This document shows positions 51,345-63,512 of a stretch of 64,000 nt of DNA, piece after piece. The translations under genes were made by a program, and so were the position numbers. The stretch comes from Paenibacillus antarcticus (GTDB lineage Bacteria; Bacillota; Bacilli; Paenibacillales; Paenibacillaceae). The notes under the pieces are model-generated. The model saw only the letters and a program-made list of their open reading frames with translations, was not told the origin of the DNA and made no database searches. The stretch spans positions 1 to 64,000 of the forward strand of contig NZ_LVJI01000024.1 of the NCBI RefSeq assembly GCF_001637225.1, written 5' to 3'. How positions within the stretch are numbered: position 1 is the stretch's first letter; each line of letters begins with the position of its first letter.

Positions 51345-52124
51345 ATGACTACAAATTTCGTCATTGAAGGACTTAAAGCATCAATCGAAGGTAAAGAAAT
51401 ACTGAAAGGCATTAACTTGAAAATGAAAGGTGGAGAAATCCACGCAATCATGGGACCAAACGGAACAGGTAAGAGCACTTTGGCTTCTGCTTTGATGGGA
51501 CATCCTAAGTATGAAGTAACAGCAGGTTCAGTATTGTTGAATGATGAAGAAGTACTTGAAATGGCTGTTGATGAACGTGCTCGTTCAGGACTATTCTTGG
51601 GTATGCAGTATCCAAGTGAAATCAGCGGTGTTACTAATTCCGATTTCCTTCGTTCTGCAATTAACGCACGCCGTGAAGAAGGAAGCGAAATTTCTCTAAT
51701 TAGATTCATTCGTCAAATGGAAGCGAAGATGAAAGAGCTTGATATGAACCCTGAGTTCCTACATCGTTATCTTAACGAGGGTTTCTCCGGTGGAGAAAAG
51801 AAACGTAATGAAATTCTACAAATGATGATGTTAGATCCTAAAATTGTTATTTTAGATGAAATAGATTCCGGGTTGGACATTGATGCACTTAAAATTGTAG
51901 CAAATGGTGTCAACGCTATGAGAAGTGAAGATCGTGGTTTCCTTATTATTACCCATTATCAACGCCTATTGGACTACGTTAAGCCTGATTTCGTTCACGT
52001 TATGATGCAAGGTAGAATCGTGAAGTCTGGTGGACCTGAGTTGGCTCAACGTCTAGAAGCTGAAGGTTACGACTGGGTTAAAGAAGAATTAGGTATTGAA
52101 GACGAAACTGTAGGTCAAGCGTAA
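51345..52124 (+). CDS. sufC: Fe-S cluster assembly ATPase
   Basis: 259 aa ABC-type ATPase of the SufBCD scaffold. Walker A GPNGTGKST, signature FSGGEKKRNEI, Walker B IVILDEIDSGLDIDALK and H-loop LIITHYQRLL are those of SufC. ATG 51345 follows GGAGGGAA; upstream frame is unsupported. First gene of sufCDSUB. Confidence 0.97.
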   Translation: MTTNFVIEGLKASIEGKEILKGINLKMKGGEIHAIMGPNGTGKSTLASALMGHPKYEVTAGSVLLNDEEVLEMAVDERARSGLFLGMQYPSEISGVTNSDFLRSAINARREEGSEISLIRFIRQMEAKMKELDMNPEFLHRYLNEGFSGGEKKRNEILQMMMLDPKIVILDEIDSGLDIDALKIVANGVNAMRSEDRGFLIITHYQRLLDYVKPDFVHVMMQGRIVKSGGPELAQRLEAEGYDWVKEELGIEDETVGQA

Positions 52125-52148
52125 ATATAACGGGAGGAGGACAAAGAT

Positions 52149-55094
<2,946 letters not shown>

Positions 55095-55113
55095 TGATAG
55101 GGAGTTGAAATAC

Positions 55114-56511
55114 ATGGCTAAGAAATCACCAGAGTTAGAAGAGTATAAATATGGATTTCGCGATGAACATGAGTCCATTTTTAAGACAGGAAAAGGTTTA
55201 ACGCCCGAGATCGTTAGAGAAATTTCTCGTATTAAGGACGAACCAGAATGGATGCTTGAATTCCGTCTGAAGGCGTTGGAACAATTCGAGAAAATGCCTA
55301 TGCCTAATTTCGGTGGGAATATGGATGATTTGGATTTCAATGAAATTCAATATTTCGTAAGAGCTTCCGACAAACAAGGGAAAACATGGGAGGAAGTTCC
55401 TTCCGAAATCAAGGAAACTTTCGATAAGCTTGGGATTCCTGAAGCTGAGCAGAAGTTCCTTGCTGGGGTATCTGCACAGTATGAGTCAGAAGTTGTATAT
55501 CATAGTATGCAGAAGGATCTTGAAGATCAAGGCGTTATATTCATGGACATGGATACGGCACTTAGAGAGCATCCGGAAATTGTTAAGGAATATATCAGTA
55601 CTGTTATTCCAACAACGGATAACAAATTCTCAGCCTTGAACAGTGCAGTTTGGTCCGGAGGAAGCTTTATCTATGTACCTAAGGGTGTTAAATGTGAGTT
55701 GCCTCTACAAGCATACTTCCGCATTAACTCCGAGAACATGGGACAATTCGAACGTACGTTGATCATCGCTGATGAAGATAGCCATGTTCATTACGTGGAA
55801 GGCTGTACAGCGCCTGTATATAGTACGAACTCACTACACAGTGCAGTTGTTGAGATCATTTGTAAGAAGAACGCACGCGTGCGTTATACAACGATTCAGA
55901 ACTGGGCACCGAACATTTATAACCTAGTTACAAAACGTGCTGTAGCAGAAGAAAATGCAACAATGGAATGGGTAGATGGTAACATCGGTTCCAAACTTAC
56001 GATGAAATATCCTTCTGTCGTTCTTAAGGGCCGTGGAGCAAAAGGAATGGTATTGTCCATTGCAATTGCAGGTAAAGGTCAACATCAGGATGCTGGAGCT
56101 AAAATGATTCATTTAGCACCAGACACAACATCTACGATTGTATCTAAGTCCATCAGTAAACATGGTGGTAAGGTAACCTATCGTGGTCTGGCTTCCTTCG
56201 GACGCCAAGCAGAAGGGGCTAAATCTAACATCAAGTGTGATACATTGATCTTAGATAACGAATCCACTTCAGATACGATTCCTTATAATGAGATCATGAA
56301 TGACAACATCACACTTGAGCATGAAGCTACTGTATCTAAGGTATCAGAAGATCAACTCTTCTACCTAATGAGCCGTGGTCTTACAGATGCAGAAGCAACT
56401 CAAATGATCGTTATGGGCTTCATTGAACCGTTCACTAAAGAACTTCCAATGGAGTATGCAGTAGAAATGAACCGTCTCATCAAGTTCGAGATGGAAGGTT
56501 CTATTGGTTAA
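55114..56511 (+). CDS. sufB: Fe-S cluster assembly protein SufB
   Basis: 465 aa, same length as B. subtilis SufB, the cluster-building scaffold subunit. N-terminal [19 protein letters not shown], then the beta-helix with [61 protein letters not shown] and the C-terminal [30 protein letters not shown] 55114 follows GGGAGTTGAAATAC. Last gene of sufCDSUB. Confidence 0.97.
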   Translation: MAKKSPELEEYKYGFRDEHESIFKTGKGLTPEIVREISRIKDEPEWMLEFRLKALEQFEKMPMPNFGGNMDDLDFNEIQYFVRASDKQGKTWEEVPSEIKETFDKLGIPEAEQKFLAGVSAQYESEVVYHSMQKDLEDQGVIFMDMDTALREHPEIVKEYISTVIPTTDNKFSALNSAVWSGGSFIYVPKGVKCELPLQAYFRINSENMGQFERTLIIADEDSHVHYVEGCTAPVYSTNSLHSAVVEIICKKNARVRYTTIQNWAPNIYNLVTKRAVAEENATMEWVDGNIGSKLTMKYPSVVLKGRGAKGMVLSIAIAGKGQHQDAGAKMIHLAPDTTSTIVSKSISKHGGKVTYRGLASFGRQAEGAKSNIKCDTLILDNESTSDTIPYNEIMNDNITLEHEATVSKVSEDQLFYLMSRGLTDAEATQMIVMGFIEPFTKELPMEYAVEMNRLIKFEMEGSIG

Positions 56512-56542
56512 CCCTTGTCTTACCGTATCTTAAGTAACATGT

Positions 56543-56604
56543 AAAAACATGTCTCGGTTATCTTCTACACTTTGGTGTTCAAGAAGCTCAGACATGTTTT
56601 TTTA
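56543..56604 (+). terminator. Branched terminator of suf
   Basis: AAAAACATGTCT pairs with AGACATGTTTTTTT, with an inner hairpin CTTCT-ACAC / GTGT-AGAAG. Confidence 0.85.
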
Positions 56605-56670
56605 TATCTGGTCAAAAGTAGATTAACTTTATGTGAAGACAACGGATGTCTGAAATAGAGACGTTTCTTT

Positions 56671-56714
56671 AAAATAACAGGTCAAGAGGGTTATCCTCGA
56701 CCTGTTATTTTTAG
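56671..56714 (+). terminator. Second terminator after suf
   Basis: AAATAACAGGTC / GACCTGTTATTT with inner GAGG/CCTC and T5. Backs up the first, or ends a lost gene between. Confidence 0.85.
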
Positions 56715-56800
56715 GTTTTAGTCGAATGGAATAAACACACTTTTAAGCACATCTTTTATTGTTCAGAACGAAAGCGATAACAGAGATTCATATTTAGGAA

Positions 56801-57010
56801 TTGTTCCTTTTGAAATGGTTTCTGGAAATTGTATTTACTCACAGTAGCGCAGCGATTCACACCATCTATTTTCCCCCTACAGAAAAGGGTGTCCCTAGTC
56901 AAATCGTTAAAGATCTATGGATGCCCTTTATTGACTCTCAATCCATCAAAGGAAACGCACAAGCAGGAATAGATTATAAGAATAGAATATATGACCAGAT
57001 TGGTAGTTGA
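56801..57010 (+). pseudogene. Possible decayed gene upstream of the lysin
   Basis: A 69-codon frame whose second half (YFPPTEKGVPSQIVKDLW, DYKNRIYDQIGS) looks like a protein C-terminus. In another frame, 56722-56847 reads STSFIVQNESDNRDSYLG and then IVPFEMVSGNCIY before a stop. Together they may be one gene broken by a frameshift around 56830. No proper start. The family is not recognised; its place before a phage-type lysin hints at a phage structural gene. Confidence 0.3.
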
Positions 57011-57037
57011 TTGGAAGGAAAAGGAGAGAGGATAGCG

Positions 57038-57643
57038 ATGAACCCATTTGAATCATTTAGACTCATGAGTCCATTCGGCATGCGGATAGATCCAATTAAT
57101 AAAGTACCCAAGTTTCACAGAGGCGTTGATCTTGTAACTACACCATCTTCGGGCCCACTATACGCATTTGTAGCAGGAGAAGTCATTCATGCTAAAGAAG
57201 GAGTGAAAGGCTCAGGATTTGGAGGCTATGGTTTCGTGGTAGCAATTAAGGACGACAAGGGGTATCTGCATTGTTATGCTCATTTATCTAAGGCTATGGT
57301 TCAGGTTGCGGATAAGGTACTTAGAGGGGATAAGGTGGGGCTTCAAGGAAGTACAGGGATAAGTACAGGTGCTCATCTCCATTACGAGATACGTAAGGCA
57401 TGTTCGCCTTCATTTGGTTTCACAAGTACGGAGATTGGAGTAGTTGAACCTACGAAGTACTTGCAAGATTATTACGCGAAAGAGGGGCTAGCTAGAGTGG
57501 AAATAAAGGATGCGAATGCAATCATTGAAAAGTATCTCAAGCCAGCGTGGGGAACAGCTAAGACTCGTGAAGAGAAGAAGGAGATTGGTCGATTAGCTGA
57601 TGAACTGCGGGTAGCTTCAGGACAGGAGAGACAGAATGTATGA
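57038..57643 (+). CDS. M23-family peptidase, phage-lysin-like
   Basis: 201 aa without a signal peptide. M23 (LytM-type) Zn peptidase domain at about 8-145: HRGVDLV (His, Asp ligands) and HLHYEIR (catalytic and Zn His), flanked by RLMSPFGMRIDP. The C-terminal part (about 150-200; DANAIIEKYLKPAW, EEKKEIGRLADELRVASGQ) resembles the tail I recall from Paenibacillus phage endolysins. Lack of signal peptide fits holin-dependent release. AAAAGGAGAG precedes ATG. No holin or other phage gene adjacent, so it looks like a prophage remnant or a domesticated lysin. Confidence 0.82.
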   Translation: MNPFESFRLMSPFGMRIDPINKVPKFHRGVDLVTTPSSGPLYAFVAGEVIHAKEGVKGSGFGGYGFVVAIKDDKGYLHCYAHLSKAMVQVADKVLRGDKVGLQGSTGISTGAHLHYEIRKACSPSFGFTSTEIGVVEPTKYLQDYYAKEGLARVEIKDANAIIEKYLKPAWGTAKTREEKKEIGRLADELRVASGQERQNV

Positions 57644-57694
57644 GTATAGCAAAAACAGACTACCTTGTATAAGGTAGCCTGTTTTTGCTATACT
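57643..57694. terminator. Bidirectional terminator
   Basis: AGTATAGCAAAAACAG with its inverse, and inner CTACCTT/AAGGTAG. It starts on the stop codon of the lysin gene. Confidence 0.92.
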
Positions 57695-58733
57695 ACATAA
57701 ATAATTTTTCAATAGATAAATTTCGTTCGGTGGAAAGGTCTAGAAATGTAGACTCGATCTGGATGAGCGGACGAAATGAATCTATAGGGTTTGTCATGAC
57801 GATTGTTCCTATCTGACCATCGGATAAGAGGACGTTTTTTCCAATGAAGTTTGGAAGCATATGTCTAATAAAGACTTGTGTAGGTTTGGCATTCAATTTA
57901 CCGAAGCTTAAGCTGTATATCTCACGAAGAACGGTTAATAATTCTTGTTTGGATTGATACACACGATTCGTTGTCATCGCGCTAAACACATCCGCTACTG
58001 CTGTGATTTGTGAAAATGGATGAATATTATGTACATGTAATCTAAGGGGATATCCACTGCCATCGTCGCGTTCATGATGTTGTAGAGCAACTAACGCGCA
58101 TGCTTCATCAATAGAAGAACTACGAATGATTTCATAACCATAAGTGGTGTGTAGCTTCATTTCTTCAAATTCTTCCTGCGTTAATTTAGTGGGTTTGTTA
58201 AGTAGTTCCCGAGGGATTCTACATTTACCTATATCCTGTAAATAACCTGCTTTGCCAGCTGCATAGGCATCCTTCTTCGCGTATCCAAGCCAAGTGGCAA
58301 TATAATAAGATAACATCCCAACTTGCATAGAGTGCTGATAAGTATAATCATCAGTGAAGTCATTCGCTAACAATAAAGATACAACATCTGATTGGTCTGA
58401 TAATTCATCAACTAGAGGATGGAAGATGTCGTCAACCATACTACTGTTTATTTTCCCTGTACTGATAGCTTCCATAAATATATTCTCGAATCCATCAATA
58501 GCATTTGCTAAATGAGGTGTAGCTTTGGATAGAGACTCCTGGTTCTTAGTTGATACATTGTTAGTCGTAGTAAGAGACTCGACATCCACATAATCAACGC
58601 CATGCTGAATCAGTTTATTTATTTCAGTCATTCCTAATTCAGCATATTTCTTTAAGACGTGAAGGCCTTTATCATTAAAAGTATCCGCTTGCAAAATATC
58701 TCCTGGTTTTAAATCAGTTACATGAACTCTCAA
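57693..58733 (-). CDS. HD-GYP-domain protein with degenerate HD motif
   Basis: 346 aa. N-terminal beta domain at about 1-50 (VTDLKPGDILQADTFNDKGLHVL), helical linker, then HD-GYP at about 130-290. The family motif HDIGK reads LQDIGKCRIP: the metal-binding His is Gln (codon CAG). The later His residues and HHERDDGSGYP are intact. HD-GYP enzymes degrade c-di-GMP and need the HD pair, so this copy is probably inactive or altered, perhaps a c-di-GMP sensor. TTG 58733 is 8 nt after GAGGTG. A paralogue with an intact motif is at 62106. Confidence 0.9.
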   Translation of the reverse strand: MRVHVTDLKPGDILQADTFNDKGLHVLKKYAELGMTEINKLIQHGVDYVDVESLTTTNNVSTKNQESLSKATPHLANAIDGFENIFMEAISTGKINSSMVDDIFHPLVDELSDQSDVVSLLLANDFTDDYTYQHSMQVGMLSYYIATWLGYAKKDAYAAGKAGYLQDIGKCRIPRELLNKPTKLTQEEFEEMKLHTTYGYEIIRSSSIDEACALVALQHHERDDGSGYPLRLHVHNIHPFSQITAVADVFSAMTTNRVYQSKQELLTVLREIYSLSFGKLNAKPTQVFIRHMLPNFIGKNVLLSDGQIGTIVMTNPIDSFRPLIQIESTFLDLSTERNLSIEKLFM

Positions 58734-58800
58734 GAGGAAGCACCTCACTTAATATTTGTAAATAAATATATCATAACAAGAAGAAATTGGATATACGCTA

Positions 58801-59523
58801 TTAACGTGAGAGGGGGTCCCAAGTTTCTTGTTGGTCAACCCCCTTCCATTTGTGTCCATCATCCCAAATCTCCTTTTTCCAAATAGGAACAGATTGTTTT
58901 AAGTTTTCAATGGCATATCGACTTGCCTCATAGCAAATATCTCGATGTGCTGAAGAAATGGCAATGATCACACTGACTTCTTGGATATCAACCTTTCCGA
59001 TTCGATGTGAGATGGCACAAATCGTACCTGGCCAACGTATGTTCAATTCGGTTCCAATTTTTTCTAAATAGGTTAATGCCATTGGGATATAGGCTTCATA
59101 TTCTAAATGTACGGTTCGCTTGTCTCCAGTCATTTCTCTAGTGGTTCCGACGAAGGAGAGCGTAGCGCCATGATTATTGTTTAGTACTTTGGAATATACT
59201 TCTTCAATAGATAGCGATTCGTCCGTGATGACATACATGCCATCTGAACTTCTTTCTACGAGTGATTTGTGTCCATCTCCTCCAGATACCGGTGGGATAA
59301 GAGCGACTTCATCGTTCACTGTAATCATCATTTCACCAGTAGCATATTCTTCATTAACAGCAAAGAAGGATACTGAAATTTGGGATGATGCCTCAGGATA
59401 AGTAGAAGAAAGTAAAACTTTTAATTGATCCACGCTGATGGGCAACTGATCTATTGAGAAATCGAGTACAGTAGTATTTAATAGTTCAGCTATTCCAGCA
59501 AAAAGTCTAATTTTTATTATCAT
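58801..59523 (-). CDS. Fused molybdopterin synthase (MoaD-MoaE)
   Basis: 240 aa fusion. Residues 1-80 are MoaD-like, ubiquitin fold (IIKIRLFAGIAELLNTTVLDF) ending at an internal PPVSGGDG. Residues about 90-240 are MoaE (HGATLSFVGTTREMTGDKRTVHLEYEAY, AISHRIGKVDIQEVSVIIAISSAHRDICYEASRYAIENLKQSVPIWKKE with the catalytic Lys region). Makes the dithiolene of molybdenum cofactor. In free MoaD the GG must be C-terminal to be thiocarboxylated; M. tuberculosis MoaX is a cleaved fusion. ATG 59523 follows GAGGTG. No other moa/moe genes nearby. Confidence 0.93.
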   Translation of the reverse strand: MIIKIRLFAGIAELLNTTVLDFSIDQLPISVDQLKVLLSSTYPEASSQISVSFFAVNEEYATGEMMITVNDEVALIPPVSGGDGHKSLVERSSDGMYVITDESLSIEEVYSKVLNNNHGATLSFVGTTREMTGDKRTVHLEYEAYIPMALTYLEKIGTELNIRWPGTICAISHRIGKVDIQEVSVIIAISSAHRDICYEASRYAIENLKQSVPIWKKEIWDDGHKWKGVDQQETWDPLSR

Positions 59524-59685
59524 ATTTATGCACCTCGTATTATGTCGGTTTTCCCCTTCAATATACCACAATCATTAAGGAAATGTTATGATTAAGCGTA
59601 AGCATTAAGAGGAAGCAAACGGGTGGGCAGTCTTGAAATAGATTTGATTGAATTAGGAAGAATAGAGAAAGGGGGGACAATCATC

Positions 59686-61125
59686 ATGATACAGATTCAG
59701 AAAGAAAGACTAACCATTCTACATACCAATGATATTCATAGTCATTTTGAAATGGTAAGTTCCATCGCTGGATTGATAACCACAGAAAAAAATCTTGCTT
59801 CAGACAGTCCCCTTCTTCTGTTGGATATAGGTGATCATATGGATCGCATGTCAGTAGAGACAGAAGGTAGTGTTGGGCTAGTGAATACGGATATCATTAA
59901 TTTAACGAACTACGACGCGATTACGATAGGTAACAATGAGGGTCTTACTTTCACACCTGAAATGTTAGAGAGAGCTTATAGCGGATTGTTGTGTCCCGTC
60001 GTGTGCTGCAATATTCGTGAATTAGCTAGTGGTCATTGTCCGAGTTGGATGAAGGAACATACGATCATAACTAAAGGAAATATCAATATAGGAATGATTG
60101 GCGTAACCGCACCATTTGATGAATTCTACAGACTTCTTGGATGGGAGGCTATTGATCCTGAAATCGCAATAAAGGAACAGATTGCTATCCTAAGACCACA
60201 AGTTGATATTCTTATTCTTTTATCTCACTTAGGTCTACCAACAGATCGTGAACTCGCGACAAACGTAGATGGGATAGATCTAATTCTGGGTGGACATACA
60301 CATCACTTACTCGAAGAGCCAATACACATCGGTAATACGAGTATTTGTGGTGCGGGTAAGTTTGGACAATTTGTAGGCAAAGTGGTTATGGAGCGTGATG
60401 TTGATGGGAGATTCAAAGTGGTATGGGGAGGGTGTTTACCTGTAGATCCGATGCAAAAGGATGACAGGATTACTACAGCTTTGGAGATTCATCGTAATCA
60501 AGCCGAAAAGGTGTTACAACGTACAATAACGCTAACAGATCATGCTTTATTACTGAATGAAGAGGGGCAGGAGTCTCCTTTTGGTAACATGATGGCACAA
60601 TCGTTACGTCAATTCACAAAGACTGAAATTGCTATGGTTAATACGGGGCAATTGCTAGGATCTCTCCCGGAGGGAAATATCACAGTAGGCATGTTACATC
60701 AATTATGTCCGTCACCCATTAATCCTTGTATTCTTAAGTTAAAAGGTAGTGATATTCGATATACGTTAGAACAAAGTCTATTGTCTGAGTATAAGGAAAA
60801 GAAGATTTTTGGGTATGGATTTCGAGGGAAGGTATTAGGGAGTATAGCACTTGATGGAGCAGAGGTATTGTACGACAGTACCCGAATCCCTTATGATAGG
60901 GTGATAAGCGTTAGTATCAATGGTATTCCTTTATGTGATGATCAAGAGTATGTGGTAGGTACCATTGATATGTTCACTTTTGGAATAGGTTATGAAAGAA
61001 TTGCAAAGGGTACGGATAGAACATTTATTCTACCAGAATTTCTGAGGGACTTGTTAAGCATTGAACTTCAACGTCCGGGTAGTCTCGAGGATTGTCATGA
61101 GATAAGATGGCACTCTGTAGTCTAA
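59686..61125 (+). CDS. yunD: Metallophosphatase/5'-nucleotidase, YunD-like
   Basis: 479 aa, no signal peptide. Metallophosphatase domain at about 8-230 with LHTNDIHSHF, LLDIGDHMDR, TIGNNEGLTF (GNHE with Asn for His), LLSHLG and GGHTHHLLEE, and a 5'-nucleotidase C-terminal domain at about 285-460 (PFGNMMAQSLRQF, NTGQLLG, LKLKGSDIRYTLEQSL). Domain order and cytoplasmic location fit B. subtilis YunD. Hydrolysis of a nucleotide or sugar-nucleotide is expected. ATG 59686 follows AAAGGGGGG. Confidence 0.88.
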   Translation: MIQIQKERLTILHTNDIHSHFEMVSSIAGLITTEKNLASDSPLLLLDIGDHMDRMSVETEGSVGLVNTDIINLTNYDAITIGNNEGLTFTPEMLERAYSGLLCPVVCCNIRELASGHCPSWMKEHTIITKGNINIGMIGVTAPFDEFYRLLGWEAIDPEIAIKEQIAILRPQVDILILLSHLGLPTDRELATNVDGIDLILGGHTHHLLEEPIHIGNTSICGAGKFGQFVGKVVMERDVDGRFKVVWGGCLPVDPMQKDDRITTALEIHRNQAEKVLQRTITLTDHALLLNEEGQESPFGNMMAQSLRQFTKTEIAMVNTGQLLGSLPEGNITVGMLHQLCPSPINPCILKLKGSDIRYTLEQSLLSEYKEKKIFGYGFRGKVLGSIALDGAEVLYDSTRIPYDRVISVSINGIPLCDDQEYVVGTIDMFTFGIGYERIAKGTDRTFILPEFLRDLLSIELQRPGSLEDCHEIRWHSVV

Positions 61126-61184
61126 GTTATCAGGATTTCAACATAGAATAGGTTATTTAGAACAGAAACATTTAGGAGGATATA

Positions 61185-62015
61185 ATGGATACGATTACAG
61201 CAATTATTCTTGGAATTGTGGAAGGTATTACAGAATTCATACCGGTATCTTCTACGGGGCACATGATCTTAACGTCCAAAGCAATGGGATTTGATGATCA
61301 AACAGATATTATGAAAACCTTTGAAATTGTTATTCAATTAGGGGCTATCCTTGCAATTGCTATTGTGTATTGGCGCCGAATATTGGGGTTGCTCGGAATT
61401 AAACGGAATAATAAATCAACCCTTGTTGGAACTACATCAAAGAAAGGGCTTGACCTTATCCATGTGATATTGGGGATTGCTCCTGCACTTATTGTCGCTT
61501 TTTTTGCGAGAGATTTTATTAAAAGTTTGTTTAGTGCAAACACCGTAGTATGGGCATTAGTAGCAGGTGGTATATTTATGATCTTTGCAGAATGGTTTAA
61601 CAAATCCAAGTCAAATGTAACAGCGCATGAATTAGATGACATGACTTACAAGCAAGCGTTGTTAATCGGATTATATCAGATTATATCTGTTCTATGGCCA
61701 GGATTTTCACGTTCTGGTTCTACCATTTCTGGAGGGATGTTAAGCGGTGTTAGTTATAAAGCATCCGCAGATTTCTCCTTTTTGATCGCTATTCCCATTA
61801 TGTGTGCTGCATCGGGTTATGAATTACTCGATTCATACCGATATTTTAATAGTGAGACTATAGGCGTATTTGCAATAGGGTTTCTCGTAGCATTTGTAGT
61901 TGCGTATTTCGTAGTACTGGCCTTTATGAAACATATACAGCGAATTAGACTTACTCACTTTGCAATCTATCGATTTGTACTTGCCGCTGTATTCTGGATA
62001 TTTATACTAAACTAA
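61185..62015 (+). CDS. uppP: Undecaprenyl-diphosphatase
   Basis: 276 aa membrane enzyme (BacA/UppP) that dephosphorylates undecaprenyl diphosphate and recycles the wall-lipid carrier. Motifs GIVEGITEFIPVSSTGHMIL (residues 8-27, with catalytic Glu and Ser) and LWPGFSRSGSTISGGMLSG (about 170-188, with the Arg) are intact; eight hydrophobic segments. GGAGGATATA precedes ATG. Gives bacitracin tolerance in many Bacillota. Confidence 0.96.
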   Translation: MDTITAIILGIVEGITEFIPVSSTGHMILTSKAMGFDDQTDIMKTFEIVIQLGAILAIAIVYWRRILGLLGIKRNNKSTLVGTTSKKGLDLIHVILGIAPALIVAFFARDFIKSLFSANTVVWALVAGGIFMIFAEWFNKSKSNVTAHELDDMTYKQALLIGLYQIISVLWPGFSRSGSTISGGMLSGVSYKASADFSFLIAIPIMCAASGYELLDSYRYFNSETIGVFAIGFLVAFVVAYFVVLAFMKHIQRIRLTHFAIYRFVLAAVFWIFILN

Positions 62016-62105
62016 TCGCATCCAAGCATATTGTTCTCGATTAGGAGATCATTGTAACGGATTTGATGTATCATGACATTATTCATCCATGTAGGAGGAT
62101 ATACT

Positions 62106-63224
62106 TTGCGACTAGTACCTGTGCAGAAGCTTAAAGAAGGCATGAAATTAGGCAAGAAAATATATAGTGCTGATGGCGTTACACTATTGGCAGTAGGCGT
62201 GGAATTAACGAATAATCTGATTCGTAGATTAATGGGAATTGGGATCGATTATGTATATATTCAAGATGTATTAACAGAGGATATTGTTATTCCTGAGGTC
62301 TTACACGAAGAAACACGGCGCAAAGCCCTACGTACTATTCAATCAAGTTTTCAAAAAATATCGGAATCGTCAATAACCTCACGAGGGATTGGTGGGTACC
62401 GTCATTTGGGCAGAGACTTCTCTGTTGTAATGCAGTCCATTCTAGATGATCTGAATAGCCAAGAAGTGACGATGATCATGCTTATGGATATGAACCAAAC
62501 CGATCATTATTTGTACAGGCATTCGTTAAATGTATGTATATATACATTAATTCTTGGTGCTGCAAGTGGCTTATCTCACGAACAGCTTAAAGTGCTTGGC
62601 ATAGGATCACTTCTACATGATATTGGTAAGACTCAGATTCCACTTGAGGTATTACTAAAGCCTGAAAGACTGGATGACAAGGAATTCGAACAAATTAAGT
62701 CTCATACGGAATTAGGTTTTAAAATACTGAAAGGTGAACCTGACATTCCTTTACTTGCAGCCCACTGTGCGTTACAGCATCATGAAAGGCTGAATGGTAC
62801 AGGGTATCCACGAGGGCTGAAAGGTTCTGAAATTCATGAGTTTGCTCAATGGTTAGGAATGGCTGATTCATATGATGCGATGACTTCTCATCGTGTGTAT
62901 AAGAAAGCGATGCTACCACATCAAGCCATGGAGATCCTGTATGGGGGTTCGGGTACTATGTTTGATCAGAAGAAGCTACAAGTATTTCGTGATAAGGTCG
63001 CCATTTATCCACCGGGTATGAGTGTTAAGCTTAGTTCGGGAGAGACCGGAGTGGTGTGTAGAATAGATCCAAGTATCCCTCAACGTCCTGTAGTTCGTGT
63101 TCTGACTAACGAATTTGGTGAAGTACTAAAAGCACCTTATGATATGGATTTGACGCAACAGTTGTCCATCGTCATTACACAAGTTGAAGGATTAGACACA
63201 TTTGGCGAAACAACGATTTTATAA
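62106..63224 (+). CDS. HD-GYP-domain cyclic di-GMP phosphodiesterase
   Basis: 372 aa. N-terminal beta domain (VPVQKLKEGMKLGKKIYSADGVTLL) as in the paralogue at 57693, helical linker, HD-GYP at about 140-300 with complete motifs: YRHSLNV, LLHDIGKTQIP, HTELGFKIL, HHERLNGTGYP, ADSYDAMTSHR. A C-terminal beta extension (VKLSSGETGVVCRID) is also shared. TTG 62106 lies after GGAGGATATAC. Predicted to hydrolyse c-di-GMP, counteracting the GGDEF protein at 23.1 kb. Confidence 0.92.
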   Translation: MRLVPVQKLKEGMKLGKKIYSADGVTLLAVGVELTNNLIRRLMGIGIDYVYIQDVLTEDIVIPEVLHEETRRKALRTIQSSFQKISESSITSRGIGGYRHLGRDFSVVMQSILDDLNSQEVTMIMLMDMNQTDHYLYRHSLNVCIYTLILGAASGLSHEQLKVLGIGSLLHDIGKTQIPLEVLLKPERLDDKEFEQIKSHTELGFKILKGEPDIPLLAAHCALQHHERLNGTGYPRGLKGSEIHEFAQWLGMADSYDAMTSHRVYKKAMLPHQAMEILYGGSGTMFDQKKLQVFRDKVAIYPPGMSVKLSSGETGVVCRIDPSIPQRPVVRVLTNEFGEVLKAPYDMDLTQQLSIVITQVEGLDTFGETTIL

Positions 63225-63230
63225 GAATTC

Positions 63231-63323
63231 CATGAAACAACGACATTATGAAAAGCTAATGTGATTGTGGGCACAAAGATGTGCTACTATCGCTAAAGCC
63301 GTCGTTGTATCATGGTTTTTTTT
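63231..63323 (+). terminator. Three-way-junction terminator or structured RNA
   Basis: Outer stem CATGAAACAACGAC (63231) with GTCGTTGTATCATG (63301), 13 of 14 pairs, enclosing two small hairpins (CATTA/TAATG at 63244-63262 and GCACA/TGTGC at 63271-63284), followed by T8. An efficient terminator; the branched form might hide a small RNA or sensor. Confidence 0.6.
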
Positions 63324-63512
63324 GACGATGTATACGGCTACTTTTGGTGGTAGGTATGATTATGATGAGCATTGGGATAATAATATATTTGAATGGTTAA
63401 CAAGAAATGTATTATCAAGAAAAATGATTTAATACCCTCTTCGTGATATGATATATAGTAAACGTTTGGGCTTATTATATAGTTGGTTAATAAAGGGAAC
63501 AGGGTGGATAAT

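Noticed and set aside
63231-63323. Cyclic di-GMP (GEMM) or purine riboswitch near the HD-GYP gene
   Set aside because: Three-way shape is similar, but the conserved core bases of either class are missing; it is also downstream of the HD-GYP gene.
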